Shown: positions 23,821 through 32,336 of the stretch, piece after piece
Layout of the letters: each line of letters opens with the position of its first letter
Numbering within the stretch: position 1 is the stretch's first letter
Source: CALKCV01 sp964609515
GTDB taxonomy: Bacteria; Cyanobacteriota; Cyanobacteriia; Cyanobacteriales; Microcoleaceae
DNA: 34,455 bases
Assembly (NCBI GenBank): GCA_964609515.1
Contig: CAZSTZ010000040.1
Coordinates: 1-34,455 of the forward strand
Reading direction: 5' to 3'
Notes under the pieces: model-generated
Told to the model about the DNA's origin: nothing
Databases searched by the model: none
Seen by the model: the letters and a program-made list of their open reading frames with translations, nothing else
Translations under genes and position numbers: made by a program

Positions 23821-25776
23821 ATGAATGACACGGTATTAAAGGTTAATAACTTGCAAGTTAAATTCGATAGCGATGAGGGTTTGGTTAAGGCGGTTGATGG
23901 GATTTCTTTTGAAGTAAAAGAGGGAAAAACTTTGGGAATAGTGGGGGAGTCTGGTTCGGGAAAGTCTGTTACTTCCTTGGCGGTGATGGGTTTGTTACCG
24001 AGTTCTTCTTCTAAGGTTAGCGGGGAGGTTTGGTTTAGAAAGGCGATCGCTAACGGTCAAACTTCCGAACCGATAGATTTATTGCAACTTCCAGAAGCAA
24101 AAAAGGTGCAATACCGAGGGGGGGAAATTTCGATGATTTTCCAGGAGCCCGCGAGCTCTCTTAACCCGGTTTATACGATCGGTTTTCAGTTAACGGAGAC
24201 CATTCGACTGCATCGAGATGTTTCTGCGTCGGAGGCGCGACGTCTGGCGGCGTCTTTGTTGCAGGAGGTGAAGTTGTTGCCTGATGACGAAGAGTTGCGA
24301 TCGCGAGTTTTGCAAGAGGCGACTTTGATGGGGAAGGGTGAGGAGACTTTGAGCGATCGCGAAATTATGCAAAAAATCAACCTGCAAAAGTTGGCGATGC
24401 AGGAACGCTATCCCCACCAACTCTCGGGGGGGCAGTTGCAGCGGGTAACAATTGCGATGGCGATTTCTGGCAATCCTACTTTATTGATAGCTGACGAACC
24501 GACTACGGCTCTGGATGTTACGGTACAAGCAACTATTCTGGAGTTGCTGCGGGAGTTGCGGAGCCAGCGGGGAATGTCGATGATGTTTATTTCTCACGAT
24601 TTAGCGGTAATAGCAGAAATTGCCGATACGGTGGCGGTGATGTATCGGGGTAAGATTGTGGAAACGGGGGAGATTGCGGAGATTTTTTCTAATCCCCAAC
24701 ATCCTTATACTAAGGGTTTGTTGGCTTGTCGGCCTCCTCTGGACCGTCAAGTGCGACGTTTGTCGACTGTATCGGATTTTATGGAACTTGTGACTAATGC
24801 TAGTGGGGAGTTGGAAATTCGAGAAAAGGTGAAGGAAGTGGGGGAGGTAGAGGAGACTGAGGAAATAGAGGTTTCGAGGGAAACAGGCAAGATGCCTGTT
24901 CTACAAAGCCAAACAAAAGCCGACAAAGCATCCGTTACATCCGTTACAAAATCCGCTGCCAACCGGGCTATTTTAAAGGTTGAGAATTTGCGCGTCGGCT
25001 TTCCATTTAAGGGAATGTTCGGTCGCACTAGACGTTTGTTTATGGCGGTAAACGATGTTTCTTTTGAGGTGACATCGGGGGAAACTTTGGGTTTGGTGGG
25101 AGAGTCGGGTTGCGGTAAAAGTACGTTGGCGCGGGCTATTTTACAGTTAATTCCAGTTACTAGCGGGCGGGTGTTTTTTGAGGGGGAGGAAATTAAAAGC
25201 GGTAAGGAATATGCTAAGAAATTGCGGTGGTTGCGTCGGGATTTACAGATTATTTTTCAGGATCCTTTTAGTTCTTTAAATCCTCGTTTGACTGTGGGGG
25301 CGGCGGTGATGGAACCGATGTTAATTCATGGGACTTGTAAGGGTTATAAAGAAAGGCGCGATCGCTCTGTTTATTTGTTAGAAAGAGTTGGTTTAAATGC
25401 GGAGGCTTTAAATCGCTATCCTCACGAATTTTCTGGGGGGCAAAGGCAGCGGGTTTGTATTGCGAGAGCCTTGGCTTTAAATCCTAAGTTTGTGATTTGC
25501 GATGAGTCGGTTTCTGCTTTAGATGTTTCGGTACAAGCGCAGGTTTTGAATTTGTTAAAGGAGTTGCAAGGGGAGTTTGGGTTGACTTATATTTTTATTT
25601 CCCACGATTTGAGCGTGGTTAAGTTTATGAGCGATCGCATCATGGTAATGAACCGAGGAAAAATCGAAGAAATAGACGAAGCAGAAGAGATTTATCGAAA
25701 ACCGAAAACGGAATATACTCGCCAGTTAATTGCTTCTATTCCTACTGGAAATTTAGCGGAATTTCGGGCAAGTTAA
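23821..25776 (+). CDS. Fused double-ATPase ABC protein, peptide/glutathione type
   Basis: A 651-residue protein with two complete ATPase domains, as in GsiA or a DppD-DppF fusion, energising uptake of di- or oligopeptides, nickel or glutathione. Domain 1: Walker A GESGSGKS (42-49), LSGGQ (201-205), Walker B LLIADEPTTALDV. Domain 2: Walker A GESGCGKS (427-434), FSGGQ (537-541), Walker B VICDESVSALDV. Each has the oligopeptide-type C-terminal part (HPYTKGLLACRPPL; the second ends YTRQLIASIPTGN). Linker residues about 320-385 are acidic and low complexity, and TGKMPVLQ within it (from 355) is translated from a hairpin repeat. ATG 23821 gives the family start. No permease or binding protein gene is in the window, so its partners are elsewhere. 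The adjacent ggt suggests a glutathione or gamma-glutamyl peptide link. Confidence 0.93.
   Translation: MNDTVLKVNNLQVKFDSDEGLVKAVDGISFEVKEGKTLGIVGESGSGKSVTSLAVMGLLPSSSSKVSGEVWFRKAIANGQTSEPIDLLQLPEAKKVQYRGGEISMIFQEPASSLNPVYTIGFQLTETIRLHRDVSASEARRLAASLLQEVKLLPDDEELRSRVLQEATLMGKGEETLSDREIMQKINLQKLAMQERYPHQLSGGQLQRVTIAMAISGNPTLLIADEPTTALDVTVQATILELLRELRSQRGMSMMFISHDLAVIAEIADTVAVMYRGKIVETGEIAEIFSNPQHPYTKGLLACRPPLDRQVRRLSTVSDFMELVTNASGELEIREKVKEVGEVEETEEIEVSRETGKMPVLQSQTKADKASVTSVTKSAANRAILKVENLRVGFPFKGMFGRTRRLFMAVNDVSFEVTSGETLGLVGESGCGKSTLARAILQLIPVTSGRVFFEGEEIKSGKEYAKKLRWLRRDLQIIFQDPFSSLNPRLTVGAAVMEPMLIHGTCKGYKERRDRSVYLLERVGLNAEALNRYPHEFSGGQRQRVCIARALALNPKFVICDESVSALDVSVQAQVLNLLKELQGEFGLTYIFISHDLSVVKFMSDRIMVMNRGKIEEIDEAEEIYRKPKTEYTRQLIASIPTGNLAEFRAS
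24882..24904. repeat. Hairpin repeat, copy 2, inside the ABC gene
   Basis: AACAGGCA (24882-24889), loop AGA, TGCCTGTT (24893-24900), then CTAC. Its complement reads GTAGAACAGGCATCTTGCC, nearly the same as copy 1 at 23735. In the coding frame it gives TGKMPVL, lying in the linker between the two ATPase domains. Confidence 0.75.
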
Positions 25777-25798
25777 TTAATATCAATTAACCATTGAA

Positions 25799-25880
25799 GG
25801 GGAATGGAGAATTGGGAATGGCAAAAGGTTCTCGTTTCTTGTCTGGAGAGTATTTTTACAAATATGAGTTCCTGCCCCCA
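25799..25880 (+). repeat. Heptamer repeats plus partial dispersed repeat
   Basis: GGGAATGGAGAATTGGGAATGG (22 nt written as units: GGGAATG, GAGAATT, GGGAATG) at 25799-25821, followed by TTTTTACAAATATGAG at about 25852, the beginning of the element seen at 15772. It lies between the convergent ends of the ABC and AgcS genes. Confidence 0.6.
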
Positions 25881-25915
25881 ATACCTCCTACCTCCAGGTA
25901 AATTTTTGGCTTTAT

Positions 25916-27370
25916 TCAGCCATTGAGATGTACCCTCATATAATCTTCGAGTTCCCTAGCAACTATATTGCTCAGAAAATAAGCACCCAGGAGGTTAGGT
26001 AAGGACATAGTTAAAAACAGAGCATCGCTGAATTGAGCTACTATCTGCGGGCTTGCGAGACTGCCGATAAAGATCGTCGTCAAAAACAGGATTTTATAAA
26101 CAATTCCAGTGGGTTCCCCTAACAGATATTCCCAGGAAAGTTGGCCGTAATAACTGCTAGAAATCATCGTCGAGAAAGCGAATAAAAACAGAACTACGGA
26201 CAAAATATAAGGAAACCAACTAATTACGGAACCGAAAGCAGCCGAAGTCAATGCGGCACCGCTTAAATTCGCAAACTCGGGATTGTTGTAAGCTCCAGTA
26301 ATAATCACGACGATCGCCGTGAGATTGCAGACTACCACCGTATCGATAAAAGGTTCCAACAAAGCAACAATGCCTTCGCGGACTGGTTCGGTAGTTTTGG
26401 CGGCGGCATGAGCCATCGATGCGGTGCCCATCCCGGCCTCGCAAGAAAAAGCCGATCGCCTAAAACCCTGAACCAGACAACCAATAAATCCCCCCGCCAC
26501 CGCCTGGGGAGCAAAAGCACCGCCGATAATAGTCGCGATGGTATGGGGAATCAGAGTAATATTGCTGCCAACCACCCACAGGGCCGCCAACAAATAAATA
26601 CCGCACATAAAAGGAACTATCGCCCCCGCCACGGTGGCAATGCGTCGAATGCCGCCAATAATTACCAATCCCACCAACACGACTAACATCAAACCATAGA
26701 GCCAAGGGCGATCGGCGAAAAATGGCAACGTGCCAGCAACAACTACCCTAGACTGATTGGACTGATAGATAGCAATGCTCATCAAGTTTCCCCCCAAGCC
26801 GAGAATACAGAAGATAACTGCTAAAACCCGACCCAGTGTTTTTTGCCCTACCTCGGCCAAACCTGCGGATAGATAATACATCGGTCCTCCGGCAACGGTG
26901 CCATCTGGTTTGACTAGACGATATTTTTGACCGAGGGTACATTCTACAAATTTAGTTGTCATGCCTAACAAACCCGCTACAGTCATCCAGACAGATGCCC
27001 CCGGACCGCCGAGACTTATGGCGACAGCGACTCCTGCAATATTACCCACTCCCACCGTTGCCGAGAGGGCCGTTGCCAAAGCTTGAAAGTGAGAGACTTC
27101 TCCCGGTTCGTCTGGGTCGTCGTATTTGCCGCGAACGATATCAATGGCGTGCTTGAAAGCGCGGATATTGATAAACTTCATTCGGAAAGTGAAGAATAGA
27201 CCCCCACTAACGAGCCAGATTACGATTAAAGGCATTCCTTCCGGGCCGCCTATTCGATAGAAAATGATGCTGTCGAGAATTTCTAAGAGTTGGGAAAAGC
27301 TCCCCGAAATACTGTTGAGAAAACTATTAAAAATTGTTTCGTCAAAAATCAAGGATAGTGGTAGATTCAT
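25916..27370 (-). CDS. AgcS family amino acid:Na+ symporter, second copy
   Basis: A 484-residue inner-membrane symporter of the alanine/glycine:cation family, importing small amino acids with Na+. It has about ten hydrophobic helices, VGNIAGVAVAISLGGPGAS (108-126), MTTKFVECTLGQKYR and AGGPMYYLSAGL. It is a tandem paralogue of the gene just upstream and shares very long identical stretches. One difference stands out: SCEAGMGTASMAHAA here has Cys (C310) where the neighbour, and as I recall the family, has Asn in SNEAG. The substrate may therefore differ. It starts 14 bp after the first copy and is surely co-transcribed. Only a weak ribosome site was seen before ATG 27370. Confidence 0.94.
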   Translation of the reverse strand: MNLPLSLIFDETIFNSFLNSISGSFSQLLEILDSIIFYRIGGPEGMPLIVIWLVSGGLFFTFRMKFINIRAFKHAIDIVRGKYDDPDEPGEVSHFQALATALSATVGVGNIAGVAVAISLGGPGASVWMTVAGLLGMTTKFVECTLGQKYRLVKPDGTVAGGPMYYLSAGLAEVGQKTLGRVLAVIFCILGLGGNLMSIAIYQSNQSRVVVAGTLPFFADRPWLYGLMLVVLVGLVIIGGIRRIATVAGAIVPFMCGIYLLAALWVVGSNITLIPHTIATIIGGAFAPQAVAGGFIGCLVQGFRRSAFSCEAGMGTASMAHAAAKTTEPVREGIVALLEPFIDTVVVCNLTAIVVIITGAYNNPEFANLSGAALTSAAFGSVISWFPYILSVVLFLFAFSTMISSSYYGQLSWEYLLGEPTGIVYKILFLTTIFIGSLASPQIVAQFSDALFLTMSLPNLLGAYFLSNIVARELEDYMRVHLNG

Positions 27371-27384
27371 ATTATGTTCTCTGG

Positions 27385-28866
27385 CTAATTGCTAATTGTT
27401 GGTATCCTCAAACGCTTTAGATAATCTTCCAAGTCTGCCGCCACTTTACCTGATAGCAAATAAGCGCCAAACAAACCAGGTAAAGCTAGGGAAGTTTTGA
27501 TAGCATCGCCGAATTTAATTACTGCTTCTGGGACCGTTATCGCGCCGAGAAAAACTGCCAGCACGCACAAGATTTTATAAACATTTTTGCTTTGTTCTCC
27601 AAACAAATATTCCCAGCAAATTTCACCGTAATAAGCGGCAGAAATGATGGTGGAGAAAGCAAACAAAAAGATGGCGATCGCCAAAATATTCGGCAACCAT
27701 CGGCTGACGGTTCCAAAAGCAGCTAAGGTAAGCGTCGCACCGTCTAAGCCTATAAATTCGGGATTGTTATAAGCCCCAGTAATAATGACCGCGATGGCGG
27801 TCAGGTTGCAGATGATGACTGTATCGATAAAAGGTTCCAGCAAGGCGACTATGCCTTCGCGTACCGGTTCGTCGGTTTTGGCGGCGGCATGAGCGATCGC
27901 TGCAAAACCCAATCCCGCTTCGTTGGAGAAAGCGGCTCTGCGGAAGCCTTGGACCAAGGCCCCCACGAAGCCACCGGCAACTGCTTCTGGGGCAAAAGCA
28001 CCTTTAAAAATAGTAGCGATCGCCTCTGGAAGCGCTGTAAAATTTACCCCAACAACCCACAGCGCCGCCACAAAATAAATACCGCACATAGCAGGCACGA
28101 TCGCTTCCGCTACAGTGGCGATGCGTTTGATGCCGCCAATAATTACCAATCCTACCAGAGTTGCGGCGATGAAACCATAGACCCAAGGGCGATCGGCAAA
28201 AAATGGCAACACCCTAGCAACAACAGCCCCAGACTGGTTAGATTGAAAGACAGTCGTCGTCGCCAAAGTTGCACAAATACCTAAAAAAGCAAAGGTTACA
28301 GCTAAAACCCGCCCGAGTTTTTTTTGTCCCATATCGGCCAAACCCGCCGAGAGATAATACATCGGTCCTCCTGCAACGGTGCCGTCTGGTTTGATTATCC
28401 GATATTTTTGACCCAGGGTACATTCCACGAACTTAGTCGTCATGCCCAATAAACCGGCCACGGTCATCCAGAGAGATGCCCCCGGACCGCCGAGACTAAT
28501 AGCCACCGCCACTCCCGCAATATTACCCAGTCCCACGGTTCCCGAGAGGGCTGTTGCCAAAGCTTGAAAGTGAGAGACTTCTCCGGGTTCGTCTGGGTCG
28601 TCGTATTTGCCGCGAACGATATCAATGGCGTGTTTGAAGGCGCGGATATTGATAAACTTCATCCGAACCGTGAAGAATAGACCGCCACTTATCAGCCAAA
28701 TTACAATTATGGGCATTCCTTCGGGACCGCCTATTGGATAGAAAACGATCTTATTGAGAATTTCTAATAGTTGAGAAAAGGTTGCCGAAATGCTATTGAG
28801 GAAACTATTGAGAGTTGTTTCGTCAAGGGTTGCGAGGGGGGTCATTGACAACAAGATTAGAATCAT
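27385..28866 (-). CDS. AgcS family amino acid:Na+ symporter, first copy
   Basis: A 493-residue alanine/glycine:cation symporter. GNIAGVAVAISLGGPGAS (114-131), MTTKFVECTLG, GGIKRIATVAEAIVPAMCGIY and the canonical AFSNEAGLGFAAIAHAAAKT motif (312-331, N315) are intact, so this copy looks fully functional. MTPLATLDETTLN (ATG 28845) is an alternative start that aligns better with the second copy. The gene begins 9 bp after the methyltransferase stop, so the methyltransferase and both symporters likely form one transcript. Divergence between the two copies is concentrated in the middle (residues about 190-225) and the C-terminal third. Confidence 0.95.
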   Translation of the reverse strand: MILILLSMTPLATLDETTLNSFLNSISATFSQLLEILNKIVFYPIGGPEGMPIIVIWLISGGLFFTVRMKFINIRAFKHAIDIVRGKYDDPDEPGEVSHFQALATALSGTVGLGNIAGVAVAISLGGPGASLWMTVAGLLGMTTKFVECTLGQKYRIIKPDGTVAGGPMYYLSAGLADMGQKKLGRVLAVTFAFLGICATLATTTVFQSNQSGAVVARVLPFFADRPWVYGFIAATLVGLVIIGGIKRIATVAEAIVPAMCGIYFVAALWVVGVNFTALPEAIATIFKGAFAPEAVAGGFVGALVQGFRRAAFSNEAGLGFAAIAHAAAKTDEPVREGIVALLEPFIDTVIICNLTAIAVIITGAYNNPEFIGLDGATLTLAAFGTVSRWLPNILAIAIFLFAFSTIISAAYYGEICWEYLFGEQSKNVYKILCVLAVFLGAITVPEAVIKFGDAIKTSLALPGLFGAYLLSGKVAADLEDYLKRLRIPTISN

Positions 28867-28875
28867 TTGGTTTTT

Positions 28876-30090
28876 TTATTTCCATCGAGCTGAGATTATG
28901 TATTCGTAGAGTTCTTTTTTCGAGTTTCTTTTTCTTAATACTTCGCTTTTAACATTGTTAAATCCTCCTTGTTTGAATAAGTTAATGTAAATTTTTTCCA
29001 CTGGAACTAGAGTGTCATAAAATTTAGAGTTGCCTACAATATAAAATATTTTTGCACCAGCAGCAAGGACTTTGGTTAAATTAAAAATATGAGTAGAAAC
29101 GTCCCTAAAATATCTGCAAACGTAATTAGCTAGAATGGGGCTTCTTTGATTAATTTTGTCGGTTATTTCTTCAAGTATTTCGCAAATTGGCCCCTCTTCT
29201 GGCTGCCAGTTTTTTAATCTGCTGGTTGCGATGCCCCAAGTTCCACCAATTGCTTGCCAATCTAGTTCTCCCGCTTCCTTCGCTTCTTGAAGAAATCCCA
29301 ACCAATACATATAAGGTCTGACTTCTCGAATGTAACTCATTCTATTGGGGTAAGGTGGCGATGTTATAACGCAATCGTAGTTTTGAGATAACTTAGTATT
29401 GACATCCCGAGAATCTCCTTGGTAAAGGTTTACTTTACTTAAAGTTGGTATTTTGGCAGAGGCTATAATTTGTTGAGCTTGAAAGAGAAAATCATCAATT
29501 ATTAAATCTGTTTCTTGGGATTGAAAAAGCAAAGGTTGTACGTCTTTAAATGACATAGATTGATGGTTGAAGGCAGCATTAGACCAGTTAATCGCTACTT
29601 TGCAAAAAGCGATCGCTGCTAGTTTAAAACTAGGAGTATCCCCTAATTTTTTTCTGTAAGAATCTAAACCATTAAATAGATTAGCCAAAGTTATTAATCT
29701 TTCTGGATGCCACCAACGCTCGATGCGATGTAAAGGGGGAATCCAAACATTGTCAGCAAAAGGATTTTGACGCGCTTTTTTGGCAACAGTTTTAACTAAC
29801 TTAGTAGCTGCTTCTAATTCAGCGGTCTTGTAGGGATAGGTTTTAGCACCTGCCAACCAAACTAAAAAAGGATTTAGTTCTACTAAATCGCAATTAATTC
29901 CTCTTTCGGCACAGACTAATCCAGTAGTGCCGCTACCCGAAAAAGGAGCTAAAACTCTTTGGGGGTTGTCGAGGCGATCGAGCAGGTTTTCAACTACTTT
30001 AACTGAATAAGCAGGAGTTAATCTCAACCAACCATGTCTGCCTTGTTTGAGATTGTATTTAAAGGTTAAATCCGATCTTTGGGAAACCAT
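28876..30090 (-). CDS. Solitary DNA methyltransferase (N4-cytosine or N6-adenine type)
   Basis: A 404-residue S-adenosylmethionine-dependent DNA amino-methyltransferase. The AdoMet motif I region is VLAPFSGSGTTGLV (FSGSGTT at 50-56) followed by DLVELNPFLVWL. The catalytic motif IV is DCVITSPPYPNRMSY (TSPPY 243-247); TSPPY is used by both N4-cytosine and N6-adenine enzymes, so the base cannot be decided. GRHGWLRLTPAYS near the N-terminus resembles the substrate-contact start of such enzymes. I prefer ATG 30090 over GTG 30102 (four codons longer); AGGGG lies upstream. No restriction endonuclease or specificity gene is adjacent, so it is an orphan. It heads an apparent operon with two amino-acid symporters, an odd pairing. 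Confidence 0.9.
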   Translation of the reverse strand: MVSQRSDLTFKYNLKQGRHGWLRLTPAYSVKVVENLLDRLDNPQRVLAPFSGSGTTGLVCAERGINCDLVELNPFLVWLAGAKTYPYKTAELEAATKLVKTVAKKARQNPFADNVWIPPLHRIERWWHPERLITLANLFNGLDSYRKKLGDTPSFKLAAIAFCKVAINWSNAAFNHQSMSFKDVQPLLFQSQETDLIIDDFLFQAQQIIASAKIPTLSKVNLYQGDSRDVNTKLSQNYDCVITSPPYPNRMSYIREVRPYMYWLGFLQEAKEAGELDWQAIGGTWGIATSRLKNWQPEEGPICEILEEITDKINQRSPILANYVCRYFRDVSTHIFNLTKVLAAGAKIFYIVGNSKFYDTLVPVEKIYINLFKQGGFNNVKSEVLRKRNSKKELYEYIISARWK

Positions 30091-30103
30091 TTTCGATCGC
30101 ACC

Positions 30104-30137
30104 CCTGATTACCTATTACCTATTAGCTATTACCCAT
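30104..30137 (-). repeat. TACCTAT heptamer repeats
   Basis: Units TACCTAT, TACCTAT, TAGCTAT, TACCCAT, then TCCC in the gap between exoD and the methyltransferase gene. Related TACCCAT units occur at 30813-30838 and near 23783. Confidence 0.75.
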
Positions 30138-30140
30138 TCC

Positions 30141-30767
30141 CTACAAGCTTCTCAACCACTCTTTCAACAAATCTAACAAACTAGAACCACCGAACCAAAT
30201 AGCCAGCAGAATAGAAATAGAAAGAGCTCCACCCATCAAACAAAGAACCAATCCCGCCAAACTAATAGCGCCATCGTCATCTAATAAACCAAAACCCGTA
30301 ACAAAAATCCCCATTGCGGGTAAAGTATTAGTACCCGGAATGGGAATCATCATCGAAATTGCCATGAGAGCGATCGCGCAACCAATAATAATTTTACCCG
30401 CGAAACTGGTACAAATATAAGTCAAGCGAGGACGAGAGATTAACTCAATTTTCTGCAACCAAGGAATACCTGCTTTAACAAAACCTTGCACTTTCTCAAC
30501 TGAAATCGGACGGTTTAACCATCTTTGGGGCAACCAAGGAATGCTCGCACCAGCTATTAATTGAACCGCCAAAGAAAATAATAAAATGCCAAAAGGAATA
30601 GAATAACCAGGTGCCGGTAATGGCAAGGCAGAAGGTAGGGCGAGAATGACGAATAGAAAACCAAAAACTCGCTCTCCTGCTAACTCCATTATTTCTGCCA
30701 AAGTCACTTGATGCCCGTGTTTTTCTTCAAAAAAAAACCGTTGTAATTCGACGGATAGTTTTGCCAT
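30141..30767 (-). CDS. ExoD family membrane protein
   Basis: A 208-residue protein of the ExoD family. ExoD was described in Sinorhizobium exopolysaccharide production and alkali tolerance; the molecular activity is unknown. Signature features are LAEIMELAGERVFGFLFVILALP, ALPLPAPGYSIPFG and IPIPGTNTLPAMGIFVTGFGLLDDDG, with four or so membrane segments (about 35-55, 60-72, 120-145, 170-195). No exopolysaccharide genes are nearby. The gene lies between ahcY and the methyltransferase gene in the same direction, separated from each by heptamer repeats, so it may be transcribed with them. Initiation at ATG 30767; the region upstream is repeat rather than a clear ribosome site. Confidence 0.92.
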   Translation of the reverse strand: MAKLSVELQRFFFEEKHGHQVTLAEIMELAGERVFGFLFVILALPSALPLPAPGYSIPFGILLFSLAVQLIAGASIPWLPQRWLNRPISVEKVQGFVKAGIPWLQKIELISRPRLTYICTSFAGKIIIGCAIALMAISMMIPIPGTNTLPAMGIFVTGFGLLDDDGAISLAGLVLCLMGGALSISILLAIWFGGSSLLDLLKEWLRSL

Positions 30768-30769
30768 AT

Positions 30770-30842
30770 TTGGGAATGGGGAATGGGGAATTGGGAATGG
30801 GGAATGGAGAATTACCCATTACCCATTACCCATTAGCAATTA
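30770..30842. repeat. Inverted heptamer arrays GGGGAAT and TACCCAT
   Basis: About five GGGGAAT-type units (30772-30811) are followed by TACCCAT units (30813-30838). GGGTAAT-like and TACCCAT units are partly complementary, so a large imperfect hairpin can form in the exoD leader, which it occupies up to the start codon. Confidence 0.8.
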
Positions 30843-30849
30843 GCCAAAA

Positions 30850-32127
30850 TTAGGTACCGACAGTCCAAGAATTCATGTACTCGACTTGCTCGGGAGTGAG
30901 AGTATCAAGACCAATACCCATCGCCTGCAGCTTGAGTCGCGCAATTTCTTGGTCGACTTCAAAAGGAATAGAATGCAACCCTGGTTCCAGTTTACCTTTA
31001 TTGACAACTAAATATTCGCAAGCTAAAGCCTGATTGGCAAAGCTCATATCCATAACCGCGCTGGGATGACCTTCAGCAGCAGCCAAGTTTACCAAACGTC
31101 CTTCGCCCAAAACAATGACAGATTTGCCGCTCTTCAGTAGATATTGTTGAGTAAAAGGACGTACAGTCTTGACATCAGAAGCCATTTCGCCCAAACTCTT
31201 GAGGTCGATTTCAATATCGAAGTGACCGGAGTTGCAAACGATCGCCCCATCCTTCATCGTCTCAAAATGCTCGCGACGAATAACGTGCTTGTTACCTGTT
31301 ACAGTGATAAACAAATTGCCTATTGCGGCTGCTTCGGACATTGGCATCACGCGGAAACCATCCATAACCGCTTCAATAGCCCTTACTGGATCGACTTCGG
31401 TAACAACGACGTTAGCACCCATACCGCGAGCCCGCAAAGCGGCGCCCTTACCGCACCAACCGTAACCGACTACGACTACCGTTTTACCTGCTAACAGAAT
31501 ATTAGTAGCGCGGATGATACCATCGAGGGTAGATTGACCGGTACCGTAGCGGTTATCGAAGAAGTGTTTGGTATCGGCATCGTTGACGTTCATTGCCGGG
31601 AAAGTTAGCACCCCGTCATTAAACATCGCCCGCAAACGAACGATGCCAGTAGTAGTTTCTTCAGTAGTACCCAGAAGATCGCCGAGTTGATGTTGGCGCT
31701 CTTTTACCATAGTCGCCACCACGTCGCTACCATCATCGATAATAATATTAGGCCGATGGTCTAAAGCAATTTGAACGTGACGCAGATAGGTTTCTGTGTC
31801 TTCTCCTTTTTGAGCGTAAACCGAGATACCGTGGTCCGCTACCAAACTGGCAGCCACATCATCTTGAGTGGATAGAGGATTACTAGCAATGAGAATGGCA
31901 TCTGCTCCACCAGCTTTGAGAGCTATGGCCAAATGAGCGGTCTCCGTGGTAACGTGACAGCAGGCCACTAACCGAATATCCTTCAATGGCTTTTCTTGGG
32001 CGAAACGCTCTTTAATTTGTTGCAGTACGGGCATTTCGCGACCCGCCCATTCAATCCGTTGTTTTCCCAGAACGGCCAGGGAAGGATCTTTGATATCGTT
32101 TTTTACTTGAACTGGTGTTGCAACCAT
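30850..32127 (-). CDS. ahcY: Adenosylhomocysteinase
   Basis: Reversibly splits S-adenosylhomocysteine to adenosine and homocysteine, removing the by-product that inhibits methyltransferases. The 425-residue protein shows CCHVTTETAHLAIAL (56-70), ASNPLSTQDDVAASL (81-95), IIDDGSDVV, EETTTGIVRL (156-165), the NAD-binding GYGWCGKGAALRARGMGA (221-238) and VCNSGHFDIEID. It ends WNSWTVGT-like (MNSWTVGT) without the long C-terminal tail of eukaryotic enzymes, normal for bacteria. Cytosolic. It lies between argJ and exoD, and its upstream region carries a heptamer array and a dispersed repeat. I saw no SAH riboswitch-like structure. Confidence 0.97.
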   Translation of the reverse strand: MVATPVQVKNDIKDPSLAVLGKQRIEWAGREMPVLQQIKERFAQEKPLKDIRLVACCHVTTETAHLAIALKAGGADAILIASNPLSTQDDVAASLVADHGISVYAQKGEDTETYLRHVQIALDHRPNIIIDDGSDVVATMVKERQHQLGDLLGTTEETTTGIVRLRAMFNDGVLTFPAMNVNDADTKHFFDNRYGTGQSTLDGIIRATNILLAGKTVVVVGYGWCGKGAALRARGMGANVVVTEVDPVRAIEAVMDGFRVMPMSEAAAIGNLFITVTGNKHVIRREHFETMKDGAIVCNSGHFDIEIDLKSLGEMASDVKTVRPFTQQYLLKSGKSVIVLGEGRLVNLAAAEGHPSAVMDMSFANQALACEYLVVNKGKLEPGLHSIPFEVDQEIARLKLQAMGIGLDTLTPEQVEYMNSWTVGT

Positions 32128-32217
32128 GCAGTAATTTCCTTTGTTGTGTCATCAATCAATTAGGATAACATACCGATTTTTTTGGCTCGGCAGGTTGAAT
32201 GGCTCATCGCTAATTGT

Positions 32218-32243
32218 CTGGGAGCATCTCATATTTGCAAAAA
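32218..32243 (-). repeat. Dispersed repeat ending GATGCTCCCAG, copy 2
   Basis: The minus strand reads TTTTTGCAAATATGAGATGC then TCCCAG, nearly the same as the plus strand at 15772-15797 (TTTTTACAAATATGGGATGC then TCCCAG). A partial copy begins at 25852. Confidence 0.65.
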
Positions 32244-32261
32244 TATTTTTTTACCTCAAAT

Positions 32262-32336
32262 CTCAAACCTCTCAAACCTCTCTGACCTCTCTGACCTCAA
32301 AAACCTCTGACCTCTGACCTCTGACCTCTGACCTCT
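32262..32336 (+). repeat. CTCTGAC heptamer array
   Basis: About eight to ten units of ACCTCTC / ACCTCTG type in the spacer between argJ and ahcY, running up to the argJ stop codon. It is a separate heptamer family from the GGGGAAT and GGCAAGA arrays. Confidence 0.85.

Noticed and set aside
28876..30102. Methyltransferase responsible for HIP1 (GCGATCGC) modification
   Set aside because: The known HIP1-type enzyme is a C5-cytosine methyltransferase; this protein has the TSPPY motif of amino-methyltransferases, so the link is not supported.
32128..32335. SAH or SAM riboswitch before ahcY
   Set aside because: The leader consists of heptamers and a dispersed repeat; I could find no riboswitch-like core.
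32262..32336. CRISPR-like direct repeats
   Set aside because: The units are contiguous 7-mers without spacers, and there are no cas genes; this is a short tandem array.
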